DNA of 58,349 nucleotides from Alphaproteobacteria bacterium (GCA_018830285.1 JAHJSB010000004.1:1-58349), one strand, 5' to 3'; shown: positions 48,624 through 57,848, numbered from the stretch's first letter. Notes: generated from the sequence alone by a model not told the origin. Program-made: numbers and translations.

Positions 48624-49202
48624 CTATTCGGCGGCGGTTTCGTGGATGTTTTCGTCGCTCTGGAAGACGTGGCGCAAGAACAGGGCACAGCGATCAGCCA
48701 ATTGCCTGATCTCAACCGGCAGGTCTTTGGGGCGCTCGCTGGCGATATCCGCGAGCTTGCGCGCCACGCGCAGAAGATCGGGCGTGTGCACGATCATGCG
48801 GGCCTGGTGCTCGATGCGCTGAGGGTCGCGGTCATACTCACTACCGGTCACGCGCCAGCCGCCCCAGTCACCGTCATCGGTGACGACGACCGGATAGGTG
48901 CCTGGATTGGGATCCATACCGAGCATGGCATCGGCACGCCATTTGATCATCTTGCGGTCGATGCGCCACCGTTCGAGCACGAAGTCATCGTCTTCGTCGT
49001 CCGGGCGCTGCAGCTCGTGCATGACCTGTTCAGAGACAAGCTCGGCGCCTTCGAACCGGCGGCCAAGCCCGCAATCATATGTGATGCGCAGAGGTTCATC
49101 GACGTCCTTCACCCATTGGGGAATGACCTGCTCGATGAGCGCCCAAGTACCGACGGGTTTAACGAAAACCCGTTGCGCCTTGTGGAAGAGTGCCTTCGCC
49201 AT
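48624..49202 (-). CDS. conserved hypothetical protein (192 aa)
   Basis: A soluble 192-residue protein with no recognised domain. It starts MAKALFHKAQRVFVKPVGTWALIEQVIPQWVKDVDEPLRI and continues with DEDDDFVLERWRIDRKMIKW, the likely structural stretch DGDWGGWRVTGSEYDRDPQRIEHQARMIVH, and a helical tail LPVEIRQLADRCALFLRHVF. Codon use looks like that of its neighbours, and the frame is long with no competing candidate, so it is very likely real. It may be conserved in alphaproteobacteria. Function unknown. Confidence 0.72.
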   Translation of the reverse strand: MAKALFHKAQRVFVKPVGTWALIEQVIPQWVKDVDEPLRITYDCGLGRRFEGAELVSEQVMHELQRPDDEDDDFVLERWRIDRKMIKWRADAMLGMDPNPGTYPVVVTDDGDWGGWRVTGSEYDRDPQRIEHQARMIVHTPDLLRVARKLADIASERPKDLPVEIRQLADRCALFLRHVFQSDENIHETAAE

Positions 49203-49413
49203 GCGTTCAAACCCCGAAACTGTTCCGTCATCATGGTGTAACGAGCTTTAGTTCGCCTGAAGCGGATTGGTAAAATTTGACCTACCGGCCATGAATCCAC
49301 GACAGAAATTGCGATTTCCGCTGGGTCACGGCTTTCCGCGCACGTAAAGGGCGCTATCTTGCTGCCATGTTAGATGTGCAAGCCTCCAGTGGGAGGCCAG
49401 GGAGCGAGATGCC

Positions 49414-50529
49414 ATGAATTTTGATTTTTCCGAGGACCAGAAGTTTCTCGCCAATGAAGCGCGAAAATTTCTCGAGAGCCAGTGCAGCATGGCCGAGGTC
49501 CGCGCCATCCTGGACGACGAATCCAAGTCTTGTAATGAGGGCGTCTGGAAAAAGGTCGTCGAGATGGGCTGGCTCGGCACTTCCATTCCGGAAGAGCATG
49601 GCGGCCTGGGACTTGGCATGCTGGAGATGTGCGTGCTCGCCGAAGAGATGGGTCGTGTCCTGGCACCGGTACCTTTCGCCTCAACCGCTTACTTCTTTAC
49701 CGAAGCGCTCAAGCTCGCCGGATCCGAGGCGCAACAGGCTGACCTGTTCCCGAAGATCGTCTCGGGCGAGGTCGTCGGTTGCTATGCGGCCAGCGAAGGC
49801 CCGGGCAATCCGGATGCCGGGTCGCTCAAGACCGTTTTCGACGGCAAGACAGTGAGCGGCCTGAAAGTGCCTGTCACGGACGGCGACATTGCCACCCATG
49901 CCGTGGTGCTGGCCAAGGATAGCAAGGGCGCGAGCCTGGTGCTCGTCGACCTCTCGGCCAAGGGCGTGACGAAGAAGGTGCTCTCGACGCTGGACCCGAC
50001 ACGCAGCCATGCCGAACTGAATTTCGACAAAGTGCCTGCTACCCTGCTCGGCAAGTCCGGCGACGGTGCGCGGCTTAATGATGCGCTGCTCGACCGGGTC
50101 GCCGTCCTGATCGCGTTCGAACAATTGGGCGGTGCGTCGCGCTGTCTCGAGATGGCAAAGGACTATGCCATGGAGCGCTACGCCTTTGGTCGCCCGATCG
50201 GCGGCAACCAGGCGATCAAGCACAAGCTGGCCGAGATGTATGTGAAGAACGAAGTCGCGCGCTCCAACTGTTTCTATGGCGCATGGGCCCTGTCGACCGA
50301 TGCGGCGGAACTGCCCGAAGCGGCTGCGGCCGCCCGCGTGGCGGCGTCGGAAGCCTTCTGGTTCGCTTCGAAGGAAAACATCCAGACGCATGGCGGCATG
50401 GGCTTCACATGGGAAGTCGACTGCCACCTCTTCTATCGCCGGGCCAAGCTTCTCGCCGTACAGGCCGGCAGCCCGAAAGTTTGGAAAGAAAAACTCGTCC
50501 GCGCTCTCGAAACCAAGAACGCAGCGTAA
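49414..50529 (+). CDS. acyl-CoA dehydrogenase family protein, small partner
   Basis: A 371-residue flavoprotein of the acyl-CoA dehydrogenase fold: N-terminal helices MNFDFSEDQKFLANEARKFLE, GWLGTSIPEEHGGLGLGMLE, a middle barrel, and the C-terminal helical domain with DYAMERYAFGRPIGGNQAIKHKLAEM and HGGMGFTWEVDCHLFYRRAKL. This matches the subunit that pairs with a longer ACAD in two-gene alpha2beta2 enzymes such as those of steroid side-chain breakdown. GGGAGCGAG precedes the ATG. The partner gene follows after 16 bp. The acyl substrate is unknown. Confidence 0.9.
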   Translation: MNFDFSEDQKFLANEARKFLESQCSMAEVRAILDDESKSCNEGVWKKVVEMGWLGTSIPEEHGGLGLGMLEMCVLAEEMGRVLAPVPFASTAYFFTEALKLAGSEAQQADLFPKIVSGEVVGCYAASEGPGNPDAGSLKTVFDGKTVSGLKVPVTDGDIATHAVVLAKDSKGASLVLVDLSAKGVTKKVLSTLDPTRSHAELNFDKVPATLLGKSGDGARLNDALLDRVAVLIAFEQLGGASRCLEMAKDYAMERYAFGRPIGGNQAIKHKLAEMYVKNEVARSNCFYGAWALSTDAAELPEAAAAARVAASEAFWFASKENIQTHGGMGFTWEVDCHLFYRRAKLLAVQAGSPKVWKEKLVRALETKNAA

Positions 50530-50545
50530 GGGAAGGATCAAACAC

Positions 50546-51748
50546 ATGGACTTCAACGACACAAAAGACGAAGCCGCATTCCGCGCCGAGGCGCGTGCGT
50601 TTCTCGACAAGCACCTGACACCGAAAAGCGGCGCGCGCCCGCGGCCGGGTTCCGGCAAGGATGCGCTGCAGCGCGCCAAGGACTGGCAGAAGGTAAAGGC
50701 CGAAAACAAGTTCGCCCAGATCACCTGGCCCAAGGAATGGGGCGGGCGTGGCGGCACGTCCATGCAGTCCGTCATCTGGGGACAGGAAGAGTCGAAATAT
50801 GACGCGCCGACCGGCCCGTTCGCCATTGGCCTGGGCATGTGTGTCCCGACCGTGATCGCATTCGGTTCTGACGGTCACAAGGAACGCTATGTCCAGAAGG
50901 CCCTGAAGGGCGAGGAAATCTGGTGCCAGCTGTTTTCTGAACCATCGGCCGGTTCCGACGTGGCGGGCCTCAAAACCCGCGCCGTGAAAGACGGCGACGA
51001 GTGGGTGATCAACGGCCAGAAAGTCTGGACCAGCGGCGCGCACTATTCCGACTATGGTATCGTTCTGGTGCGGACAGACCCGAAAGTGCCCAAGCACAAG
51101 GGCCTGACCATGTTCATCGTGAACATGAAGCAGAAGGGCGTCGAAGTACGCCCGATCCACCAGGCATCCGGTGGCCGCGAGTTCAACGAAGTCTACTTCA
51201 CGGACGTGCGCATTCCTGACTCCGACCGCCTCGGCGATGTCGGCGCCGGCTGGAAAGTCGCCCTCGTGACGCTGATGAACGAGCGCCTCGCTGTCGGCGG
51301 TTCACCGGGTCCGGACTGGGGCGAGATCATGGACTACGCCAAGACATCCGGCAGCATGACCGATCAGGCGTTCCGCGAGAAACTCGCTGACTGGTATGTC
51401 GCCGCACAGGGCTACAAGCTGACCAAGTTCCGCACCATGACGGCCCTCTCGCGTGGCCAGACGCCGGGACCGGAAAACTCGATCGGCAAGATCATCACCG
51501 CCAACCATTTGCAGGATATCTGTAATTCGGCGATCGAAATGCAGGACCATTACGGCATCATCAACGATACCGAAACGATGCCGGGCGACGGCATCTTCCA
51601 GCAGAGCTTCATGTGGGCCCCCGGCCTGCGGATTGCTGGCGGTACCGATGAGATCCTGAAAAATATCATCGCCGAGCGCGTGCTCGGCCTGCCCCAGGAC
51701 GTGCGGGTCGACAAGACCCTGCCGTTCGACGAGATGAAAGCGGGCTGA
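50546..51748 (+). CDS. acyl-CoA dehydrogenase family protein, large partner
   Basis: A 400-residue acyl-CoA dehydrogenase: KFAQITWPKEWGGRGGTSMQ, FAIGLGMCVPTVIAFGSDGHK, the FAD-binding SEPSAGSDVAGLKTRAVKDGDEWVINGQKVW, and the C-terminal IAGGTDEILKNIIAERVLGLP. At the canonical catalytic Glu position (YEGT) it has AGGT, so the base must come from elsewhere, as in heteromeric ACADs. It starts at ATG 50546 with GGAAGGA upstream, 16 bp after the partner. Substrate unknown. Confidence 0.92.
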   Translation: MDFNDTKDEAAFRAEARAFLDKHLTPKSGARPRPGSGKDALQRAKDWQKVKAENKFAQITWPKEWGGRGGTSMQSVIWGQEESKYDAPTGPFAIGLGMCVPTVIAFGSDGHKERYVQKALKGEEIWCQLFSEPSAGSDVAGLKTRAVKDGDEWVINGQKVWTSGAHYSDYGIVLVRTDPKVPKHKGLTMFIVNMKQKGVEVRPIHQASGGREFNEVYFTDVRIPDSDRLGDVGAGWKVALVTLMNERLAVGGSPGPDWGEIMDYAKTSGSMTDQAFREKLADWYVAAQGYKLTKFRTMTALSRGQTPGPENSIGKIITANHLQDICNSAIEMQDHYGIINDTETMPGDGIFQQSFMWAPGLRIAGGTDEILKNIIAERVLGLPQDVRVDKTLPFDEMKAG

Positions 51749-51756
51749 GCCCGGCG

Positions 51757-52347
51757 TCAGGAAGCCGGCTTGGCAACAACCGACTTCTCGGCGACGAACG
51801 CAGCGACATCACTGACACAGGCCCTGCCCGCATCGGTCAGGGCCTTTGCACGAGCGGCATTCCCTGAATCAAGCGCAATGGCCGTCGTCGACACATTCGT
51901 CTGAGCCAGGACCTTCCGGCTGCGACCTTCCAGAAGCGTCGCCTCGATGCGGCAACGGGCCGTCGTGCCCGACAGCGTGAAGTCGGAGATGCGCCAGGCC
52001 AGTTCGTAGTCGGTCGGCGCGCCCGTGTCAGACGCGACGGCAATACCGCCATCCGAGCCGCCAAGCGTATCGAGCAGCGCGACTTGCATCATGCGGGTCG
52101 CGCTGTCGGTCCACTCCACGCCCTTGACGAGGCGCAAGGCACCGTCGCGGTCCTCAGCCGCGATGGCCCGTCCGCCGACCAGGCGGGACGCTTCCGGTTC
52201 GCGGATGACAATGGAGGCATCAAGCGCGTGCATCGACTCCATCGGGCCGAACCGGTAGAGCGCTTCCGGGGCCTTCTTTTCAGGCAGGATGGACACGCAG
52301 GCCGCAAGACTTGCGGCGACGATCATCAAAACCATGGCACGGACCAT
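51757..52347 (-). CDS. ABC transport auxiliary lipoprotein (PqiC-like)
   Basis: A 196-residue lipoprotein: signal MVRAMVLMIVAASLAAC with lipobox LAAC (Cys17). The mature part has the ABC-type transport auxiliary pattern: ALYRFGP, DASIVIREPEASRLVGGRAIAAED, GVEWTDSATRMMQVALLDTL, APTDYELAWRISDF. PqiC-like proteins sit in the outer membrane and help MCE systems move lipids. It overlaps the mlaD stop by one base and closes the Mla-type operon. Confidence 0.85.
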   Translation of the reverse strand: MVRAMVLMIVAASLAACVSILPEKKAPEALYRFGPMESMHALDASIVIREPEASRLVGGRAIAAEDRDGALRLVKGVEWTDSATRMMQVALLDTLGGSDGGIAVASDTGAPTDYELAWRISDFTLSGTTARCRIEATLLEGRSRKVLAQTNVSTTAIALDSGNAARAKALTDAGRACVSDVAAFVAEKSVVAKPAS

Positions 52348-53300
52348 TAGCGGCCTCCTTCATAGGGTGCGGGCTCGCCAGTGACGAAGCTCTGCGGATT
52401 CTGTTCGATCTCACGGGCGATGCGGTCAAGCCGGTTGATCAGGACGCGCAGGTCCTGGCTGGCGAGTTGGGCGTCCTCAAATGCACCCGTCGCCGGGCCT
52501 TCAATCGCTTCAGCGGCGGCGGTCATGGCGCGCGTTCCTTGCGCGACCGTCTCGTTGGCAGATTTTGTCACGTCGCGTACGTCGCCGACCAACAGGCTCA
52601 TCTCATCGGCAAATCTGGTGATGCGCTGATCGGCCGTATCGCCGAATGTCTCGAGCGAGGCAGAGGCCGCCTCAAACCGTGTACTGGCATCGGAAACATC
52701 AGCCAGCGTTGCGGACGCCTGACCGATCAGGCCCTCATCCGCGGCAAGCTTCTGGCTGATCATTTCGACATTATGAAGCGTTCTGGTAATCGACTTGATG
52801 TTCTCTTCGGTCAGGAAGGTGTTGACCTTCTCGATGGCCTGACTGGCTTTGCCGAGCACCTGGGCGCCGCCAGCGAAAATCTCGTCCAGCTGGGTGCGTT
52901 CAGAACGGATGACCGGCACGGGTTCGCCAGGACGGGCCTCGAGTGGCTTGCCGGTGCCCGCAGTGATCTGCACGAAGGTAACGCCGGTAATACCGGCAAG
53001 CTGGATCGAAGCAGTCGAGTCCTGCTTGATCGGGGTTTCGCGGTCGATGCGGATGCGGGCGCGCACTTTCGATGGGTCAGCCCGGTCGATCCGCACGGTG
53101 GACACTTCGCCCACCTTGATGCCGATATACCGGACGGCTGCGCCATCCTCAAGCGAGACCGGGCCTGCAAAGACGATGTCATACGCCTTGTAGTCGCGGC
53201 GGAATTCCGACTCTCCGAGCCACAGGACGAAGCCCACGATCGCGGCGGCCGCGAGCAGGACGAAAGCGCCGATGAGGGCATAATTAGCGCGCGTTTCCAT
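52347..53300 (-). CDS. mlaD: MCE/MlaD family lipid-binding protein
   Basis: A 317-residue inner-membrane protein: one N-terminal helix (NYALIGAFVLLAAAAIVGFVLWL), the MCE domain with YDIVFAGPVSLEDGAAVRYIGIKVGEVSTVRID and QLAGITGVTFVQI, then a long helical region (about 150-290) forming a periplasmic stalk or tube. MlaD hexamers carry phospholipids between membranes. The extended helical part makes it longer than E. coli MlaD (183). Part of mlaE-mlaF-mlaD-lipoprotein. Confidence 0.92.
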   Translation of the reverse strand: METRANYALIGAFVLLAAAAIVGFVLWLGESEFRRDYKAYDIVFAGPVSLEDGAAVRYIGIKVGEVSTVRIDRADPSKVRARIRIDRETPIKQDSTASIQLAGITGVTFVQITAGTGKPLEARPGEPVPVIRSERTQLDEIFAGGAQVLGKASQAIEKVNTFLTEENIKSITRTLHNVEMISQKLAADEGLIGQASATLADVSDASTRFEAASASLETFGDTADQRITRFADEMSLLVGDVRDVTKSANETVAQGTRAMTAAAEAIEGPATGAFEDAQLASQDLRVLINRLDRIAREIEQNPQSFVTGEPAPYEGGR

Positions 53301-53314
53301 ATCGGGTCTCCATT

Positions 53315-54079
53315 CTAGTGTCCCGTAGCGGCCCGGCCACGCGGCCCGCCGAAATATTCCTGCACCCAGGGATGATCGACGGTGCGAAGTTCTTCGATCG
53401 TCCCGACCGCGAGCACGTGTTTCTCACCGAGCACCGCAATCCGGTCGCAGGTCGCGTGCAGCGTATCGACATCGTGCGTCACGAGGAAGACCGTGAGGCC
53501 CAGCGCCCGCTGCAGCTTGCGCACGAGGGCGTCGAACCCCGAGGCTGTGATCGGGTCGAGGCCTGCGGTCGGCTCGTCCAGGAACAGGAGTTCCGGATCA
53601 AGCGCGAGGGACCGCGCAAGGGCCGCACGCTTGCGCATGCCGCCGGACAGGTCCGAAGGGTATTTCGCGCCCGCATCCGGCCCGAGACCGGCCAAGCGTA
53701 TCTTCATGTCGGCGAGTTCCTCGCGAAGCTCCGGCCCGAGTTTCGTGTGCTCCTTCATCGGCACCTCGACATTCTCGCGCACGGTGAGGTTCGAAAACAG
53801 GGCGCCATCCTGGAACATGACGCCCCAGCGGCGCTCGATCGCGCTGCGTTCGACCGGGTCCAGCGTTTCAAGGCGGCGGCCAAACACTTCGATGCTGCCG
53901 GCAGCCGGCTGCTTCAGCCCGACAATGGCGCGCAGCAGGACGGACTTGCCGCAGCCTGACGGACCAATAATGCCGATGATCTCGCCGCGGCGGATATCGA
54001 GGTCGAGATCCTCATGGACGACATGGCTGCCATAGGCGGTCTTGAGGTCCCGGATACGGATGATGATGTCATCCGTCAT
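53315..54079 (-). CDS. mlaF: Mla-type ABC transporter ATP-binding protein
   Basis: A 254-residue ATPase: Walker A GPSGCGKS (about 38-45), Q-loop MFQDGALF, signature DLSGGMRKRAALAR, Walker B LLFLDEPTAGLDP, H-loop VTHDVDT. It matches MlaF, the motor of the phospholipid transporter. ATG at 54077-54079 overlaps the mlaE stop (ATGA). The longer open frame upstream lies inside mlaE. Confidence 0.95.
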   Translation of the reverse strand: MTDDIIIRIRDLKTAYGSHVVHEDLDLDIRRGEIIGIIGPSGCGKSVLLRAIVGLKQPAAGSIEVFGRRLETLDPVERSAIERRWGVMFQDGALFSNLTVRENVEVPMKEHTKLGPELREELADMKIRLAGLGPDAGAKYPSDLSGGMRKRAALARSLALDPELLFLDEPTAGLDPITASGFDALVRKLQRALGLTVFLVTHDVDTLHATCDRIAVLGEKHVLAVGTIEELRTVDHPWVQEYFGGPRGRAATGH

Positions 54080-55209
54080 ATCCCCATCTCCATGTAGAAG
54101 ACCGCGAACATGGCATCGAGCACGATGATGGCGAACAGGGCCTGCACCACCGACGTGGTGGTGGCATGGCCGAGCGACTGGACGCTGCCGCCGACATTCA
54201 GGCCCTGACGGCAGGCAATCAACGCGCACACGAAGCCGAATACAGGCGCTTTGGACATGCCGACCCAGAACTGGTCCAGCGGCACGGAGGTGCGCAACCG
54301 TTCGATGAACACGCCGGGATTGATGTCGAGCGAGAGCCAGCCCACCATGATGCCGCCGGCTATGCCTGCCAGCGTGGCTACAAAGGTAAGCACCGGGGTC
54401 ATCGCCACCATGGCCAGAACGCGCGGAGCGACCAGCACTTCCATCGGCTTCAGGCCGAGGGTCTGCATGGCGTCGATTTCCTGGCGCATCTTCATCGTGC
54501 CGATCTGGGCTGTGAACGAGGAATTGGTGCGGCCGGCCAGGACGATGCCGGTCAGCACGACGCCGAATTCGCGCAGCTCGGAATAGCCGATCAGTTCCAC
54601 CGTGTAGATCTGGAGGTCGAAATCGCTAAGCGTCGTGGCACCGATGAAGGCGACGACCATGCCGACGAAAAAGGACAGGAAGGCGATGATTGGCAGGGCA
54701 TCGAGACCCGCTTCCTCCATGACAGAGACGATGGAGGTCCAGCGCAGCTTCCAGGGCGTGACCAGGAGGCGCCCGCACGTGACAAGCGTTTCTCCGAGAA
54801 AGGCCAGCGTGGCGATGGTTTCCGTCACGATCTTGAGGAATCCCTCGCCGGTCCGTTCGAGCATGGCCATGATCCCGCCTGACCGGACGGGCGGCGGCGG
54901 GGCCGGCGCAGAGACGGCGTGGACTTGTGCAATCAGGCTTCGGGCCGCTGCATGGTCGCCAATTATCTCTGCGGAATCCTCGGTTCCCGGCATGGCTGCC
55001 CTCAGGGTGCGATCGAGAACAAAGGCACCCGCAGTGTCGAGCCGGCCAAGATGCGTGACATCGAGGCGCAGGGGCGTGCCGGGGGCCAGGTCGCGCAGGG
55101 GCTCGTCCACCTCCTGGACGGTTGCAACCGTCCAGTCCCCGCTGACGCGGAGAACAGAACCTTCGTCGCCTTGCTCAAGCGCGAAATCGGGGGAAACTGG
55201 GTTGGCCAT
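54076..55209 (-). CDS. mlaE: STAS-MlaE fusion permease
   Basis: A 377-residue protein. Residues 1-95 form a STAS (MlaB-like) domain (VLRVSGDWTVATVQEVDEPL, TPLRLDVTHLGRLDTAGAFVLDRTL). The rest is an MlaE permease with about five helices (LPIIAFLSFFVGMVVAFIGA, YSELREFGVVLTGIVLAGRTNSSFTAQIGTMKMRQEIDAM). E. coli uses two separate proteins for these. The start is the ATG at 55207-55209; an upstream TTG is possible. First gene of the operon; no mlaC is present. Confidence 0.92.
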   Translation of the reverse strand: MANPVSPDFALEQGDEGSVLRVSGDWTVATVQEVDEPLRDLAPGTPLRLDVTHLGRLDTAGAFVLDRTLRAAMPGTEDSAEIIGDHAAARSLIAQVHAVSAPAPPPPVRSGGIMAMLERTGEGFLKIVTETIATLAFLGETLVTCGRLLVTPWKLRWTSIVSVMEEAGLDALPIIAFLSFFVGMVVAFIGATTLSDFDLQIYTVELIGYSELREFGVVLTGIVLAGRTNSSFTAQIGTMKMRQEIDAMQTLGLKPMEVLVAPRVLAMVAMTPVLTFVATLAGIAGGIMVGWLSLDINPGVFIERLRTSVPLDQFWVGMSKAPVFGFVCALIACRQGLNVGGSVQSLGHATTTSVVQALFAIIVLDAMFAVFYMEMGI

Positions 55210-55268
55210 CAGTGTGTAACTACCTGACTTGCCTAGCAAAACATGCTTAAGGCAAGGGCATTGGAATA

Positions 55269-55287
55269 GATCAAATTTGATCGATCA
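55269..55287. promoter_or_regulatory. overlapping palindromes before the epimerase gene
   Basis: GATCAAATTTGATC (55269-55282) and TGATCGATCA (55278-55287) are perfect palindromes sharing five bases, ending 9 bp before the ATG. They overlap the ribosome site region, so a repressor bound here would block expression. Confidence 0.35.
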
Positions 55288-55296
55288 GGATGAGCT

Positions 55297-56280
55297 ATGA
55301 GCAATAGGCTTCTCGACATCACTCCCGTATCGTCTCCGCTGAAGGCCGCTTTCACCATATCGCGCGGGTCGAAGACCAGTGCCGAGACGGTGAGGGTAAA
55401 GGTGCACCAGGGCGGAAGCACGGGCTGGGGGGAGTGCGTGCCCTATGGGAGGTATGGCGAGACGGTCGAGAGTGTGACGGCCACGATCGAGACCCTGCGC
55501 GAGGCAATCGAGACCGGCCTGACGCGCGCGGACCTGCAGGGCCAGATGCCGGCTGGCGCGGCCCGCTGCGCAGTCGACTGCGCCTTGTGGGACCTTGAAG
55601 CCAAAATGAGCGGCACGCCGGTCTGGCAGCTGGCGGGCCTGCCCGAGCCGAAGCCGGTGGAATCGGCCGTCACGGTGAGCCTGGACACGCCGGAGAAGAT
55701 GGCCGAGGCGGCGATGGCGATCCAGGGACGGATGTTGAAGCTGAAGCTTGGCGGTGCGGAAGACCTGAAACGGATCGAAGCCGTACACCTGGCCCGCCCG
55801 GACGCGCGGCTGATCGTGGACGCCAATGAAGGCCTTGTGCCAGCCGAGTTCCCGTCCATTTCTCGCGCCGCTGCCGACCTCGGCGTGGTGCTGATCGAAC
55901 AGCCCTTCCCTGCCGGCAAGGATGATGCGCTGGAGCGACGGCCCGGCCCGGTCGCCGTATGCGCCGACGAGAGCGCGCATACGAGCGCCGACATCCAGGA
56001 CCTCGCCCGGCGCTATGACGCGGTGAACGTGAAGCTCGACAAGACAGGCGGCCTGACCGAGGCGCTGGCCATGGTACGCGCAGCCCGGGCGAGCGGCATG
56101 GGCGTGATGGTCGGCTGCATGGTGGCGGGATCCATCTCGATGGCGCCCGCCGTGCTTCTGGCCGGCCTGTGCGATGCAGCCGACCTCGACGGCCCGCTCT
56201 GGCTGCGGGACGATGTCGCCCATGCCCTCACCTATCGTGACGGCTGGATCAACCCGCCGCCAGCCGCGCTCTGGGGATAA
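55297..56280 (+). CDS. L-Ala-D/L-Glu dipeptide epimerase (enolase superfamily)
   Basis: A 327-residue enolase-superfamily enzyme, probably epimerising L-Ala-D-Glu during murein recycling (YcjG type); an N-acetyl-amino-acid racemase role is an alternative. Features: GWGECVPYGRYGET capping domain, catalytic Lys in MLKLKLGG, metal ligands VDANE, IEQPFP and ADES, and the second catalytic Lys in VNVKLDKTGG. AGGATGAGCT precedes the ATG. Divergent from mlaE. Confidence 0.9.
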   Translation: MSNRLLDITPVSSPLKAAFTISRGSKTSAETVRVKVHQGGSTGWGECVPYGRYGETVESVTATIETLREAIETGLTRADLQGQMPAGAARCAVDCALWDLEAKMSGTPVWQLAGLPEPKPVESAVTVSLDTPEKMAEAAMAIQGRMLKLKLGGAEDLKRIEAVHLARPDARLIVDANEGLVPAEFPSISRAAADLGVVLIEQPFPAGKDDALERRPGPVAVCADESAHTSADIQDLARRYDAVNVKLDKTGGLTEALAMVRAARASGMGVMVGCMVAGSISMAPAVLLAGLCDAADLDGPLWLRDDVAHALTYRDGWINPPPAALWG

Positions 56281-56294
56281 GCAGGACCAGACGA

Positions 56295-57413
56295 TCAGAC
56301 CGGGGTCAGCCCGAGGGCAATGCGGCCGGTGAGCATTTGCTGGCGCTTTTCGGGCAGCGGGTGGAACTGGCTGGCATGGGCATCACGCAGCAGGCGCTCG
56401 ATACCGGCCTTGCGCATGAAGCCGGAGCCGCCGCACACTTCCAGCGCCTTTTCCGTCACCGCGATCACGGCACTGGCGCAGATCGTCTTGCGGACAAGGA
56501 CCTGGCTGGCCAGTTCTTCGCTGGGCGCAAAGGCGAGATCGTCGCAAAGCGCAATCATCGAATCGACCGCAAGCTGCGCGGTAACGAGCAGGTTCTGCAT
56601 CTCGCCAACCTGAAGGACAGTGACCGGATCATTGGTACGGGCCTTCGCCTTTTCGAGAGCAAGCGCCGCCGCCGATTCCGCCAATCCCACATAGACCGAC
56701 ATGATCAGCGGCATGGCGACGGTGACGATCACGCTGAACGCGGCATGGTAGGGTCCTCGCGGACGTTTCAGGCCGACAGCCGCGTCCGGCACGAACACGT
56801 CATTGAACCGGATCGTCTGCGACCCTGTGGCCCGCATGCCCATGGCTTCCCAGTCATCCAGCAGCTCAACGCCCTCGGCTTTCAGGGATACCGGAAAGTG
56901 CAGGACCGACGGTCCGTCGTCCGGGCAGTCAAAGGCACAGGATGTGACGGCAATATCGCCGCGCGGCGAGCCGCTGCCGAAGGGCTTCACGGCCTTGATG
57001 CGATAGCCGCCATCCACCTTGCAAGCCTCGCCATTCGATTCCAGCCAGTCGTTTGCGCCGGTGCTGACAAGAACGAGTTCACCGTCGGCGACCTTTTCGA
57101 GCAGGGCCTTGCCGGGCTTGCCGTCTTCATGGTTCTTGCGCGCAGCCGATACGAGATGCTGGTGCATGGAGACCGCCAGCGCGGTAGACGGACAGTCATG
57201 CGCAAGACGGCGCAGGAAGGCGCACATGTCGCGGTGCGAGACGCCTTCGCCGCCAAGGTATTCGGGCACCTGGGCCGAAAATATCTTGCGCGCCTTCAGG
57301 GCGTCGTAGTTTTCGTCGACGAATTCGTCCCTGCATTCAAATTTTGCCGAGTTTCCGGCGAACGCGGTGCCAAGGCGGGCCGCGGCGTCGATGATCTGTG
57401 TGTCGAATGGCAT
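56295..57413 (-). CDS. acyl-CoA dehydrogenase family protein
   Basis: A 372-residue flavoprotein: VPEYLGGEGVSHRDMCAFLRRLA, STALAVSMHQHLV, a middle barrel with WEAMGMRATGSQTIRFNDVFVP, and VCGGSGFMRKAGIERLLRDAHASQFHPLPEKRQ. The GGSGF...RDA pattern with FHPLPEKRQ is like the ACAD/DszC monooxygenase-like branch, so it may be a flavin monooxygenase or dehydrogenase. ATG at 57411-57413 with AGGA nine nt before. It follows the tautomerase gene and faces HxlR. Confidence 0.87.
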   Translation of the reverse strand: MPFDTQIIDAAARLGTAFAGNSAKFECRDEFVDENYDALKARKIFSAQVPEYLGGEGVSHRDMCAFLRRLAHDCPSTALAVSMHQHLVSAARKNHEDGKPGKALLEKVADGELVLVSTGANDWLESNGEACKVDGGYRIKAVKPFGSGSPRGDIAVTSCAFDCPDDGPSVLHFPVSLKAEGVELLDDWEAMGMRATGSQTIRFNDVFVPDAAVGLKRPRGPYHAAFSVIVTVAMPLIMSVYVGLAESAAALALEKAKARTNDPVTVLQVGEMQNLLVTAQLAVDSMIALCDDLAFAPSEELASQVLVRKTICASAVIAVTEKALEVCGGSGFMRKAGIERLLRDAHASQFHPLPEKRQQMLTGRIALGLTPV

Positions 57414-57479
57414 TTTTCTGTATCCTGCTTGGGTGGGAGATGGAAGGCGCCACGCCATGCGGCGCCCCCGGATTCCGTG

Positions 57480-57719
57480 TCAGGCGACAGTGGCGGGTTG
57501 GGCGCCACCCCGCGCCATGGCATGCACGTCAGCGGCGGTCAGCAGCTGGCCGCCGATGCCCCAGTCGCCTTCTTCGACTTCCTTGATACGCACCCAGGTC
57601 ACGGAGCGCAGGGCTTCGCCTTCGATGGCCACCATTGTTTCAGTGACCTTGTGAATGATATCCGCCTTCTGAGCGGGCGAAAAGACGTCCTTGATAAGAT
57701 CTATCGTGACGAGTGGCAT
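57480..57719 (-). CDS. 4-oxalocrotonate tautomerase family protein
   Basis: A 79-residue protein beginning [30 protein letters not shown]; after Met removal Pro1 is the catalytic base of the tautomerase superfamily. [18 protein letters not shown] supplies the second half. Such enzymes move double bonds in ketoacids from aromatic breakdown. It lies 66 bp upstream of the ACAD-like gene on the same strand, likely an operon, controlled by the divergent HxlR protein. Confidence 0.92.
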   Translation of the reverse strand: MPLVTIDLIKDVFSPAQKADIIHKVTETMVAIEGEALRSVTWVRIKEVEEGDWGIGGQLLTAADVHAMARGGAQPATVA

Positions 57720-57812
57720 TTCACTTCTCCTGTTTGAATTGTGACCGGATCATCCGGTGACAGGAAATCAGTGCGCTTATTTCGCGTTGCATTAAAGTTC
57801 AGGCGTTGAAGC

Positions 57813-57848
57813 GAACCACTTCAGAAAGTAAAGTGAACCACTTCAGAA
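57813..57848. promoter_or_regulatory. two direct repeats before the HxlR gene
   Basis: GAACCACTTCAGAA occurs exactly at 57813-57826 and 57835-57848, a 22-bp period (two helical turns). It lies in the gap between divergent hxlR and tautomerase genes and is probably the HxlR operator. Confidence 0.75.
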
